Shown here piece by piece: positions 19,982 through 30,562 of a stretch of DNA of 64,000 nucleotides. A program made the position numbers and the translations under genes. This DNA comes from Hydractinia symbiolongicarpus (taxonomy: Eukaryota > Cnidaria > Hydrozoa > Anthoathecata > Hydractiniidae): the NCBI RefSeq assembly GCF_029227915.1, contig NC_079877.1, positions 20,239,851 to 20,303,850 on the forward strand, read 5' to 3'. The notes under the pieces were generated by a model. It worked only from the letters and a program-made list of their open reading frames with translations. It searched no databases and was not told where the DNA came from. Numbering within the stretch: position 1 is the first letter of the stretch; each line of letters opens with the position of its first letter.

Positions 19982-20754
19982 GTGAGCACGTTGAAATCCT
20001 CCGGCCAAGCATTAGTATATAGAAAGATGTTGTCGCAAGTTAAGTTCAACGCAGAGACCATCGAAACCCTGTTCGGAAATCAAAATCGACGTGCCAATAT
20101 TGGACTTTTTTTAGGTATTGTTGACATAGCGCGCAGTTTTCAATATTTGGCTGGGGCAACCATAACAAGGCAGGAAATTGAGGGTCTGAAGGCCCAGGGT
20201 GCTACCCTAGGCCTTGGAAGAGGGAAAAATCCTCATGATGTATTTGTAACATTAGATCAAGCATTAGAAATCATACGTCGTTCCCGAAAACCAAAGGCTG
20301 AAGGGCTAATCAAATGGTTAACATTGCCATTCTCGAGAACGATCTTGACTCCAGGGATGAACAACTCGTGGAGCTGGGGTACGAACTCGAAGTACAGACC
20401 CAGGAAAATGCAAGGCTTAGAGAAAGACATGTACCCAATGCTCAGGACCCCGGAATAGACAACGTCATCATCATCCACCGTAAGCACAGCGCACAGGATG
20501 ACGACGAATATCATAATCTTCCCTATTATTGCACGCGTGTTCAGAGGCGTAATATTAGCAGGAAGAGATTGTGGTTCAGTGACAATTAGCCGTGCGCGAA
20601 GGAGATTGTCGTCATCGACAACCTCAACGGTATACAAGCCTTTAATCGGTTTGAAGAGGAGGGACATATGAAACGTTTCAGGAACCATTTCAGGCTTATC
20701 GAACTTACTCGGGATGACCTATATGATTTGGGTGTTCCGGCACTAGACGACTAA
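19982..20754 (+). pseudogene. BRO-N/KilA-C-like protein, frameshift plus stop
   Basis: N-terminal domain to about 20320 with VKFNAETIETLFGNQNRRAN and the BRO-like VTLDQALEIIRRSRKPKAEG; frameshift near 20320; coiled coil (20314-20400); conserved C-terminal domain (HNLPYYCTRVQRRNISRKRL) with a TAG at 20587-20589; end GVPALDD at 20754. Related to viral BRO/KilA DNA-binding proteins on pattern only. It is the last gene of the rightward block and converges on integrase in the complete element D. Confidence 0.65.
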
Positions 20755-20763
20755 GCAGACCCT

Positions 20764-20792
20764 AATTTTAATACCCTTGCGGTATTAAAATT
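20764..20792. terminator. Hairpin after the BRO-like gene
   Basis: AATTTTAATACC and GGTATTAAAATT, a 12-bp perfect stem with loop cttgc, ten bases after the stop. Nearly the same hairpin is at 50438-50465 in element D. Confidence 0.65.
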
Positions 20793-20845
20793 ATCATTTT
20801 TGACCCTTTCAGCTGTATGTTAAAAGATACTGAAATATCAACAAT

Positions 20846-21262
20846 ATGGAAGCATACATAAAACAAAATCAATTTACAGTCAACTACGATATTCAGGTAC
20901 CTGTGCTACATTGCTGTATCAAGGCAGTGTCAGTGACCGGATATTGCCCTATCTGCTTGGAAAATTTTAAATATCGAGATGGGGTATACTACGAGGGGTT
21001 TGAATATAAAACCGACGAGGAGCTTTTAAACAGGGTAGCGTGGGGCGAAAAAGCATGGGGTACATTTGTAAGAAGTGAGATTGACGAGGATATAGAGGAT
21101 GATGCTGAACGCCTAGGGCTCTATATCGTTGCGGCTAAGGAGAACAACTATGGTACACTCTGTTACCAGGTCATTAAGGATAGGGATTTGAAGCTATCAG
21201 ATTTGGCTGATATATCAACAATAGGCAATATACTCAACTTTCCGATACGGGTAGACGTCTAG
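20846..21262 (+). CDS. Orphan ORF, 138 residues, unknown
   Basis: Fully open: begins MEAYIKQNQFTVNYDIQVPV and ends FPIRVDV. Contains CPICLENF (one CxxC pair, with two further Cys in HCCIK nearby), an aromatic YRDGVYYEGFEYK stretch and an acidic EIDEDIEDDAE stretch. No homologue occurs in elements A or D, where this position is empty. It lies after the hairpin, in the direction of the left-half genes, and is undamaged while most neighbours are broken. Not recognised; a late-acquired cargo gene is possible. Confidence 0.6.
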   Translation: MEAYIKQNQFTVNYDIQVPVLHCCIKAVSVTGYCPICLENFKYRDGVYYEGFEYKTDEELLNRVAWGEKAWGTFVRSEIDEDIEDDAERLGLYIVAAKENNYGTLCYQVIKDRDLKLSDLADISTIGNILNFPIRVDV

Positions 21263-21749
21263 TTGATATTGATTTGGAAAATGCACCCAAGAGATAGCAA
21301 AATGTATGTTCTAGCACAGGCGCACGCGCACGCCCACAAGACGTCACGGCAACCTACAGGAACCTCCAGCAAAGTCACCGGCAATCCCATATTAATCACA
21401 ACACCCTCATCCAACACTCGTTCCATATTAATCTACGTAAGACCTAATATTCACTGCTGTGACGTCACAACAATGTAGAATAAGAGGTCCAATATTTTCT
21501 TTTATTATTTCATTTATTGAATTTCCGCGCCCGAAGGCGTAGGAAATTCTTTAAAACCGTCGTTTTTTCTTTCGGAGCATTTTTTGAGAAAAAATCGACC
21601 CTGGGACTTCACGTTCTTCTGAGAGGAGGATAGTATTGGTATAACCGACTAACTAACTATCCCTGTCCCAAATGGTCAAATGCAACGTCACAGATTTAAA
21701 CTTCGTACCCAAGCTCCCGAGTACTGGGAAGTCATCTAAAAAACGTTTC
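21263..21749. other. Spacer, no gene
   Basis: Contains TGACGTCA at about 21460 followed by caacaatg, as in the D terminal repeat (46388-46397), and gaatttccgcgcccgaagg near 21520. No open frame with recognisable content. Confidence 0.4.
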
Positions 21750-22390
21750 AGGCCAAAATTAGTATTTGTTTTCGACAAAATTTGGCACAGTTAACAAAAA
21801 AAGTATGCTGAACATAATGGTGACATCATAATTTTGATTTTTGTCCCCTAAATGTCATTTTAGGCCAAAATTGGTCCAATAATTAAAACTACTTTATTTT
21901 CAACAAAATTTGGCACAGTTAACAAATGAAGTATGCTGAACATGATGGTGACATCAAAATTTTGATTTCTTGTTACCTAAATGTCATTTTAGGCCAAAAT
22001 TGGTCCAAAAATTAAAACTACTTTATTTTTGACAAAATTTAACACAGTTAACAAAAAAAGTATGCTGAACATAATGGTGACATCGAAATTTTGATTTTTG
22101 TCACCTAAATGCCATTTTAGGCCAAAATTGGTCCAAAAATTAAAACCACTTCAATTTCGGCCAAATTTGGCACAGTTAACAAATAAAGTATGCTGAAAAT
22201 AATGATGATACAAAAGTTTGATTTTTTTGTCACCTAAATGTCATTTCAGGCCAAAATTTGTCCAAAAATTAAAACTACTTTATTTTCGACAAAAATTGGC
22301 ACAGTTAATAAAAAAAGTATGCTGAAAATGATGGTCACATCAAAATTTTGATTTTTTGTCAACTAAATGCCGTTTATGACCATAAACGTT
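21750..22390. repeat. 128-bp satellite, five copies
   Basis: The anchor cacagttaac occurs at about 21786, 21914, 22043, 22171 and 22300, spacing 128-129 bp. Each copy has aaagtatgctgaa, a 'ttttgatttttgtcacctaaatg' type phrase and taggccaaaattggtcc. Copies are 85-95 percent alike by eye. Confidence 0.9.
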
Positions 22391-23270
22391 TCAATCACAA
22401 GACTTTCAACCATTAGGCTGTTGTTTTGTTAGCAATTTCTTAGTAATTTCTTTTAAAATGTAAGTTTGTTATGACACGTTTCGTTTTGTTTGCGTTTGTT
22501 GTATGATATAATGTCACTTGTGTGCTTTATCTTCAGAGCTTCATGCACCAAACCTCTCCGAATGTTTGGCACGTAGCAGGTTGTCATTAAATATTTTGGT
22601 AGCGAGCGGAAATTCTTAGAGCCCCCAGGGCTTCTTGTTTAAAGTTGGTTTTACATAGTAAATGGTAAATACTAATTTACACCAACTAAAGTAAAAAATA
22701 AATAAACAAAAAAAACAACACAAAGATGTACCAAACATTAAAAATAAGAGACGAGAATAGCCGACTTATGTAGCCTACATGTGCAGAGATCTGAAAGATT
22801 AAGTGAGATAAGTTCCTTTTTAAAACTCTTGATGGAGAGAGAACTCTTCACTCTGTCAGGCAAAGAGTTCCATAACAAACAACTTCGAAACAAAAAAGAT
22901 CTAGTACCAAAGCGTGTTGAACTTGTGGATGGTAAAAGTAGACTATTTTTGCTGCGCAAATTGTAACTGATACGTCTTATAGCGTAAAAAGACTGCATAA
23001 ATGACGGATTTTTGTCTGTTAATGTTTTATAAATCTCTATGCAGGTTATACGTAAATGCAGTTTGTGAATTTGCACACAGTTACAATTTACCAACAAGTC
23101 CTGATAACTGGAATGATAGTCTTTTGTTACAGCTCTCAATGCACGTTTGTGTGTTGAAACATAGTCACAAGAAAAAGAATAGTCTGGGCAATCGGCCATT
23201 CCGGGCCGTATCGTAAAGAGACTTCAAAAAACTGGGGTGGCCGGAATATAAGGGCACCAAAGTTTAAAAA

Positions 23271-24457
23271 ATGGCTGCGGCTGCAGAGGATTTCCTTTAT
23301 GGTGAAGATCTGGATGCTATTTTGGAGGCAATAGATGAAGATTTTTTACAAAGTAATACTGAGTTTGAAGTGGAACTAACTTCAGTAATTGACGAAATAC
23401 CCAAAGAAAAGGCCAAGGTTACATTTACCTGTAGTTTGTGCTCTAAAGTTTGTGTATAAAAAAGGGGGTTATCTCGCCACAACAACACTAAGCACAGTAA
23501 AGAAAAGGAAAGTGATGCAAGTTTGGAAGCTGAACAGGTTCTGCATCCGCTGTATTTTAAGCGATATATCGAGGATTCAATAATAAAATTGACAGGTGAT
23601 GAATGTTATCCCTCTGAAATCACAAACGAATTCAAGTTTTTTAAAATTGGTAGCCTTGACAATGTTTTGCCATCATACAGTCTAGTGAAAAATGTTATCA
23701 AATCTTTTGATGGAGATGCTGAAAAGTTTTATCCATTATTAAAAATATTTTGGACATGGAACACCCCTTTGGAGCAAGTCTAAGCCACAACTGTACTGTT
23801 CTTCGAGGATTTGAGTTAGCAAATCAAGTATTGTGTCACTTGTCTAAGTCTGATTTCAAGGATGTTTTGCAAGTTCCAAATAAACCACACACCTTTTCAG
23901 ATAAGGAAACGTTCATCATATCCTATCTTAGTGGATACATCTTTAGTACTATGTATCGGCGAATACGTTTCTCCTCAAAAAACACATGTCAACAAATATA
24001 TCATCAACAGTATTTGGCAGTTCTTCTGGCTTGAAAATCTGATGACATAGAAGATATACCAGAGTACAAATTGGTTAATGTTAGGGATCGTGGTGGTCTA
24101 TGGAAAGTCAGAAAAGAGATAATTTTAATTTTTACAGCTGCCGAGGAATATTTTCGATCATATACCAATAAAGGGTGCAGTAAAATTGATAGCAAGGAAA
24201 TAGTTTTCTTTCTTATGAAAAATTTTAATGTGAAGTCAAATTTCACGAAAATAGTTAACCTCTGCGATGTATCACTGAAAAAAGAAGTTTCTTTAAATCT
24301 TCTAGAAGACCTACTCATGCTATATGTCAGAGTGAGAACATTTTCTTTTGTCAAAGATAAAATGCAGCTTCACAAAATATCGGCCGATACAAAGAGATCA
24401 AAACCTCTACGCACACAATTAAAGAAGAAATCATCCACCCTGGATCAAGGTCATTGA
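23271..24457 (+). pseudogene. Second gene of the P-like transposon: C2H2 zinc-finger protein
   Basis: Acidic N-terminus (MAAAAEDFLYGEDLDAILEA), a single C2H2 finger starting FTCSLCSKVC whose linker holds a TAA at 23457-23459 and whose His pair lies in SRHNNTKH, then a mostly helical region. A frameshift near 23775, a TGA at 24032-24034. The end carries LLMLYVRVRTFSFVKDKMQL and a basic tail. From memory such proteins accompany THAP transposons in cnidarians. Reads toward the transposase gene; both 3' ends meet near 24460-24670, where AT-rich tagctag repeats lie. Confidence 0.6.
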
Positions 24458-24672
24458 AAGTACTGCAACCACTAACAAAACAGCTATTTTTATAGCTACA
24501 CACCTATAAAAATCATTACCTATGGCATTATTAGCACATAGCTGGATAGCTAGTTACTAGCATATAGCTAGCTAGGCTAGTGAGAGGCATAAGTGTAACT
24601 GTTTTAAAGCCAAGTATAATGTTTTTAAGAATGTGTGGCTATAAAAATAGCCGTTTTTTTAAGTGTTTTTCT

Positions 24673-27033
24673 TCATAGTTTTTTCTTTTTTCTGCAAGGA
24701 ACAGGTTCATCACTAAAATCCACTACAGCATTACCAGCTACATTTCCTCCAGAAATAGGCCTGAAGATTTTTTGGTTCCTGATAGTGTTATCATTGTAGC
24801 CAACATCACGCATTGAAGGGTTGTCTTTTCGTGCTCCCATGGATCTCTGACGACCAAAATAATTCTCTAAGGGATCTTGACATAAACGTTCAGTAAGAAT
24901 ATAAGGCACATTATTATTTACTAAAAACTGAACCAACTCTATAATAGAATTGACAGTTATTTTGAGGCCTTCATATGTCTGCCAAGATATAAACATATTT
25001 GACTTTGCGTTTTTAGAAAAATCACCTGGTCGTTCCTCAAAGGACTGTAACCAATCTTCAAAATATTAAAGGAAAACTTTACGTAGCCATACAAAGCGTG
25101 CGTCATCGACTGATGAAAATGGAACAAGAAATGGTTTCCTCTTTTGCTTGTATTCTTCCGTGTTTCGGATGTTCAAAATATCGAAGAACCCATCCATCAT
25201 CTCGCAAAACTTAGCAGTACCACCTGCTTCTGGAGGGCCATAATTATTCAAAATTGTGCTGACTGTTGAACTCAAAACTTGTGCTGCTAGCTTAACATTC
25301 ATTACAGAAAAAGATGATAATTTAATGTGATCATGTGATAATTTAGGTAGAAGGTGTAATCCACATTCACGATCCTTATAAAATATATCAGCTATGTGAT
25401 TCCAAATGAGGAACATTCCATCATTCCACATAAACCTTGTGCATCTACCAGCACCAGAGTTTGACAAGCAATTACGAGCAGTTTTTATCAGATGAGGTGG
25501 ATCAGAGAGAAAGTAGATGTATCGTTTTTCAGCACTAAAATAATTTACTGTGCGATATGTAACATCAACATCTGGATTTATATCGTCAGCTTTTGTTAAG
25601 TGGAAATGCATACGGAAAAGCTTCCTGTTTGGTGATGCTCCATCACATGTTGCGGCAACTACTTTTAGATTGCATTGTAGTTCACATATGCCAACTGCTT
25701 TCCAAAACAAAGGAAACATTTGACTTGCTGTAGCTCCAGTTGTTGCAAAATTAGCCAGACTGAACTTAAAAGGGTTTACGATACTCCGAACAAGAAAAAC
25801 CAAAACATGGGATGCTAACTTATCTACTTTTTGTAATGTTGCATAGTTTATATTTATGTCTCCGAGATCGACAAATCCAATTAGTTCGCCTGTATGTTTA
25901 TCCCAGACTAAATTTTCTTGGATTTTCATTTCGTCGAATAAAAGGACAACAAACTTTTCAATGTCACTGAAATGCTCAACTTTAAGTTTTAATTCTTCAA
26001 CTATACTTTTATTGAATCCTCGTTGTGGATGGATGTAGTTCTTATAATCTCTCAATCTACGTCGACTAGGTAGAATCACAAAACCAGTACCAGATTTTTC
26101 ATCATAACGGATATCATCATAAGTAGCTGGTGACTTTGCTGCCAATGACAAACAATATCTAATTACCATTGGGTGGTAACGGACACCAGTTTTTGTAGAC
26201 GACAAATACTTTTGTTGCTCCTCCCAGAAGAATTTCATGAATGGAGAAATTGTCGATGTATTGGTGTTTGACATAATGGTTTTTAAATCTGAACCTAGCT
26301 CTGAACTAACAGGGACTGAAGAAGAAGATATTTCCTCTTGTAGCAATTTTATTTCATGTTTTAATGACATGTTCTCAATTTTCAAGGACTTGTTTTCTTC
26401 ACGTTCATTGCGAAGCCTTAGCACAACACGTTCTGGTGATGTTAACGAAATTGGCGCATTTAACTTTGCTGGAACAGTCAAATTTGTTGATGAACGTTTT
26501 ACAGATTTTTGCGATTTTTTAGCAGCACTGTCACATTGCATGCACATTTTTTCATCGTTAAATTGTAACAGTGAACAAGCCATAGATCGATGATATTCTG
26601 ACTGTTGTAAGGGTATTTCATCAGAATGTAGACAAAAATTTTTCGAGATGTTATGTTTCTTTAAGTGGTGTGAATGTACAAATGACAAATCAATAACTCC
26701 AGGACAGAATTTGTAGGTATATACAACTTTTATTAAATTTGACAGTGTAATATTTCGGACTGATCGTTTATATGTACTGTATATTTCGTGATCATCAGGA
26801 AGACTCCATGTATAGCCTCGAATAGTAAATGACAAACTATCGTCAACATATATTTCAAACTGTGCACTGGAATGAATTTCATCGCACATCCAAACCTTTA
26901 CTAAGTCTGGAGATATATCTACACTCCAACTCTCTGGAAGCTTTAGTGATTTTACTCGGCCGATGAAGTTGTCAAAGGATTGATAGAATATGTGTTGGTT
27001 TTGATCAACAGTTATTGTACTGTTTCTTTTCAC
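24673..27033 (-). pseudogene. P-element-type transposase, main exon with one stop
   Basis: 27033-25066 is open for 655 residues; a single TAA at 25066-25068 separates it in frame from the 24673-25065 continuation. Blocks: coiled coil (NEREENKSLKIENMSLKHEI), the RNase-H-like core with LFDEMKIQENLVWD, ATCDGASPNRKLFR and YFLSDPPHLIKTARNCL, and the C-terminal LCQDPLENYFGRQRSMGARK. The D(E)-type residues sit in these blocks as in THAP9/P transposases. Would cut and paste the element; the stop makes it inactive. Confidence 0.85.
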
Positions 27034-27335
27034 AGCAATCTTTTCAGCAGAAGGTCTTGGCTTGACTGATGTGCTAAATAAAAATATAATTTACTGTAAA
27101 TATATATTTTTCCTGTGGTCATATTTTCTGTATATGCATAAATGTTTATAAATAGCTAGCTATATACGTATCTGTACAAAAAAATATATGGTCTCATACC
27201 TGGAAGACGGAATGCTTTTTATTGGTAAATTTAGTGTTGGAATAGATCCTGGAATTAGTGTTCTTCTTTTTTCATCTAAATAAACAACAGGTATAAGAGA
27301 GAGCTTTATTAATAGTGTTTCCAATGTTTACATAG

Positions 27336-27593
27336 CTAAAAGTACATAAAATAGCACCTACGTTGTATAACCTGACTCTGTTGAAAGTGTTTTTCCCATA
27401 CATGTAAATTACGTTTTTCAATCTGTGTCCTCAACTTATTATCAACAACACGATCCTTCGTAATCACAGCAATAAGTTTCTGTCTCCAAGATGTGTTGTA
27501 CTCATCATTTCCTTGTGGAATACAAAATATTGAGATGCCAGTAGTTCTTCTCGAAGTAGAGCAACCAAAAATCGAACAATTAGCACCAGGCAT
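27336..27593 (-). CDS. THAP zinc-finger exon of the P-like transposase
   Basis: MPGANCSIFGCSTSRRTTGI carries the first Cys pair of a C2CH THAP domain, with WRQKLIAVI and WEKHF further on giving the typical Trp and His. An AVPTF-like end is not visible before the frame closes, so splicing into the transposase (27033) is likely, with 27040-27335 as intron and a small exon. THAP domains bind the transposon ends. Confidence 0.75.
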   Translation of the reverse strand: MPGANCSIFGCSTSRRTTGISIFCIPQGNDEYNTSWRQKLIAVITKDRVVDNKLRTQIEKRNLHVWEKHFQQSQVIQRRCYFMYF

Positions 27594-28494
27594 AGCAAAT
27601 TACAGCATAAATGAAAAATTACCTTAAAAAAATATAAGCTTCGCTAAGGTTTCCCGCTTGTTTTTTAAATTTTGGTGCCCCTAAAAGTAGTCTGGGTACT
27701 AGAAAATGTAGGAACCCGAGTTATTTGCCGGGAGCAGAGCGCATTGGCACGAGTCTCCAGACTATTCTTTTTCTTGTGACTATGGTTGAAATGATTAATT
27801 TATACTGCACAGCACTGCAATACATCCATATAATGGGACAATAGGTAAATATTGATAAAATATAAGAATTAAGCAATAACTTTGATTGTTCGAAACTAAT
27901 AAATCGTCTTATTCTGTAAAGACATCTGACATTGCTATTTCCTTTTTTACATAGATTAGAGATGTGCTCATTAAAAGTGAGACATCTATCAATAGTAATG
28001 CCTAATAATTTTACAGATTCCGATGCGACTAGGAAGTTATTGTTTATTCTTAGCGATAAAGTATCACTGTGTGGACAACCTAAAAACATCATCTGAAACT
28101 TTGCTGGATTAGCAACCAATTGGTTGTTTTCAAACCAGGCTAATACGTTATTTAAGTCATGCTGAAGGTCAGCAATGACTTTATTTAATTGAGATCCACA
28201 AGTGTAGATTGTATTATCATCAGCAAAGTTGCAAATATCAGTTTTTTCAATAAAATAAGTCATTTATAAATATATTAAACAGAAGTGCACCGAGAATAGA
28301 ACCTTGTGGAACGCCGAAAACAATTGAGAGCCACTCACTAAAAGAACTGCAGATTTTGGTTCTTTGAAAACGTCCAGAGAATAACTTTTCATAAGGTAGA
28401 GACTTTTTCTATCAAAACCATAAGCAACCAATTTTGAGATTAAAAGGCCATGATCTATGGAATCAAATGCTTTTGACAAGTCCATTAAGACAGT

Positions 28495-29135
28495 TTCCTA
28501 ATAATCAACGCACATATAGTAGTTTCGTCACTGACCAGCTCCTGCGCATCTTGAGGCTTGAACAATTTCTCGGCGAGCACTTTCATGTAGCTTTCGACAA
28601 ATGCCGTAAAAGTATGGAGATACTTGGTGGTTGCCCGCTTGATCTCGACACCGTCGCTTTCAAGCAGCTTACTCACATCAGACTTGAATTCACTACCTTG
28701 GTCACATTGGAAGATACTCGGATATCGGAGAGGTCCTGCTTTATAAATATCCTTGAGCATCTCCGCGATTTCACTGGCCTTTTTGCTCCTCATGGGCCTC
28801 GCGACCTTATACCTCGAGGCAACATCGGTACCTGTGAGGATGTACTTATACGTGTTGCCATACACTTTATCATGGGGCATATAGAGCAAATCGAATTGAT
28901 GCATATGATTCGGCTTTGTAATAGTGAAATGCGGATAATTGATACGCTTGGGGCCTTTGATATGCCTAAGCCAGAGCAACTGACGACTAAGCCAATGTAT
29001 GACTTTCTTTTTGGAAAGACCACTCTTCTCGGAGAGCAATTTGATGGCTTTTCGTCCAGTCCATAGATTTTCTGGTTGGTAATATATATGGCTTAGTTTT
29101 TCCGTTTCTTCTGGAGTAATGATATGCTTTGACAT
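28495..29135 (-). pseudogene. INT: rve integrase, 3' part removed by the LINE
   Basis: Open from MSKHIITPEETEKLSHIY at 29135 to QELVSDET at about 28510, then LINE sequence. All three catalytic residues remain (LTGTDVASRY, FQCDQGSEFKSD, FTAFVESYMKVL). About 140 C-terminal residues are missing compared with the intact D copy. The start is preceded by a decayed TCTAATAAATG box. Confidence 0.9.
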
Positions 29136-29159
29136 TTATTAGATGTCAAAAACGATTAC

Positions 29160-29525
29160 ATGTATTTGTATGCTACGAACCTCAAAAGGGCTAATGAGCT
29201 AATGCTTGCTGGGTATGTAAAAATCAGAGAGCTTTGGAGCCTTCTCGATCGTTGCGATATAGTACTGTCTCATATTTTCGTCTAGCTCTTTGAGACTTTG
29301 CCCTGCCTCCCGCTGTTCCTCCCGACGTTGGTTATACCAGTCTATTTTTGCGTGTCTGTCACGTACCCATTGAGCTTGTGCAGCTTGTAATTTTTCGACC
29401 GCTATATCGTGCCGCTTCCTTTCCGCTTCCCCGTGCCCACTGTGTTTGCTGAATAGGAAGTTACTTACTGAAAATGCAAGAGCATTGATTATTGCTCCAC
29501 CTGCGAGTACCATAATGCTTGCCAT
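29160..29525 (-). pseudogene. Small membrane ORF between integrase and MCP, C-terminus broken
   Basis: MASIMVLAGGAIINALAFSV at 29525; the AQAQWVRDRHAKIDWYNQRR and APKLSDFYIPSK blocks are kept. The frame stops after SK-H at 29199, where a small deletion removed the first half of the C-terminal membrane segment; its last codons survive out of frame near 29165. Start is in AAATAAATG. Confidence 0.8.
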
Positions 29526-29569
29526 TTATTTTGTAGACCCAAGGCCTACAAACACAATTTTTAATGCTC

Positions 29570-30239
29570 TTAATATTCTACTGAATGAAAACGACTGTCG
29601 AGGATATTCAATTGCGCGTCCATCAAGAGATACACATAGTATCTAATATCACCTGTACCGTCGGCTTTTTTCGTCATATGCAAAGTTATGCCGTCACTGA
29701 GCCTTTCTAGGGGGCGCTCACTTCCATGCAGAGTGTGATCAAGACTGCTACGAATGTCAATGAACAAAGCGTACCTTTCAGTGAAAAACTGTCCAATGGT
29801 TACTATGAAATCGTGGGATCCCATGAGTTCAGCGACTTGTTCCATATGATCCTTAGGCACCATGGCATGTGAATAGAGCTGATTGGGCTCACCCTCTATG
29901 ACGATACTTACCGACGATATGCCAGGATTATAGAATTTTTCATTGTTGCCAGCATATTCCTTAACCACTGCAGGGTCCTGGAATAATAGGAGGACTCCCT
30001 TTAAACTCTTGGCTGGAGTGTCAATTTGCAAGTTGTAACTCGTGTCAGCCTTTTTCATCGTTATAAATGTCGATCTCAGAACTCTCTCGTGTGGTAGAGC
30101 TAGCCTCGAGTATCTGGACATCATGGCACCTGCCAATTCTTCGTTTGTCACTTTATCAAACTCTAAGCAGATATTGCTGATCTTGTAGGAGGAATCCGCG
30201 GCCTTTGCCGCTGTGCTTCCAGATGCTGTGCTTCCACCT
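29570..30239 (-). pseudogene. MCP: MCP, C-terminal half only (first right half of BC)
   Basis: Open from about 30235 to the stop at 29570, with RYSRLALPHERVLRS, FYNPGISSVSIVIEGEPNQL and the terminal DAQLNILDSRFHSVEY. The N-terminal half is missing: at 30239/30240 the sequence passes straight into the C-terminal part of the coiled-coil gene on the other strand. A deletion of about 1.7 kb across the divergent start region explains this. Confidence 0.9.
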
Positions 30240-30529
30240 TGGTCCTAGCACTCACAGGAGGTGGTGGGGCAGCAGCAAGAGGAGGAGGTAGTGGTAGCAA
30301 AGGTTTCGTGCAAAAGCAGCTGGACAGATTGGGAAAATTCCTTAAATTTTTGGCAGGCAAAGCGGTAGCTGCATTACCTGGCATTATTGGTAGTATCGTG
30401 CCGTTCTTTTTTAGGGTCGCTGCTAAAGTTGTGGAGTATATAGCGAAATACTTGTATTTAGCCATAGCAGGTGCTGTAGGTATTGTTGTTGTCTATGTAG
30501 GTAACAGAAGGAGTGGGAAGAGAACGTAG
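30240..30529 (+). pseudogene. Coiled-coil / Gly-Ala membrane protein, C-terminal fragment
   Basis: Only the end remains: LVLALTGGGGAAARGGG linker, QLDRLGKFLKFLAGKAVAAL, and two hydrophobic helices ending GNRRSGKRT. The acidic and coiled-coil parts were lost in the deletion at 30239. The end is almost the same as in element A. Confidence 0.85.
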
Positions 30530-30534
30530 ATTAT

Positions 30535-30560
30535 TCTGGTAAACCACTTAACTTACCAGA
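30535..30560. terminator. Hairpin between converging coiled-coil and penton-like genes
   Basis: TCTGGTAA and TTACCAGA with a 10-base loop, as at 2153-2178 in element A. Conserved while flanking codons differ. Confidence 0.55.
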
Positions 30561-30562
30561 TC

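Larger units (their letters stand above)
23160..27784 (-). mobile_element. P-element-like THAP transposon, complete ends
   Basis: Terminal inverted repeats of 28 bp (23160-23187 and 27757-27784, beginning CATAGTCACAAGAAAAAG) are flanked by GTTGAAA on both sides (23153-23159 and 27785-27791). A subterminal inverted repeat, gggcaccaaa.tttaaaaaa, is at 23252-23271 and 27661-27681. Contents: a THAP exon and transposase on the minus strand, and a converging second gene on the plus strand. P elements usually make 8-bp duplications; 7 match here. All genes carry stops. Confidence 0.85.
22690..28497 (-). mobile_element. 5'-truncated LINE (CR1/L2/Jockey-type), split by a P-like transposon
   Basis: The outer pieces are 27792-28497 and 22690-23152. 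Reading minus: DLSKAFDSIDHGLLISKLVA, then the GVPQGS-type block in another frame, the catalytic FADD box (CNFADDNTIY near 28220), and LLGITIDRCLTFNEHI; across the P-like insertion the frame resumes at RALRAVTKDYHSSYQDLLV and ends about 22741. The 3' end has TTTA-rich sequence near 22690-22720. Frameshift near 28300. The 5' end lies exactly where the integrase fragment stops, so this LINE (with a deletion) destroyed the integrase 3' part. Confidence 0.85.

Noticed and set aside
21750-22390. CRISPR array
   Set aside because: Regular 128-bp period, but whole unit is repeated with no unique spacers, and the DNA is eukaryotic; it is a satellite.
24540-24600. tagctag repeats as regulatory element
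   Set aside because: Short low-complexity stretch between converging transposon genes; nothing supports a function.
26237-26593. 118-residue plus-strand open frame
   Set aside because: Antisense to the coiled-coil part of the P-like transposase.
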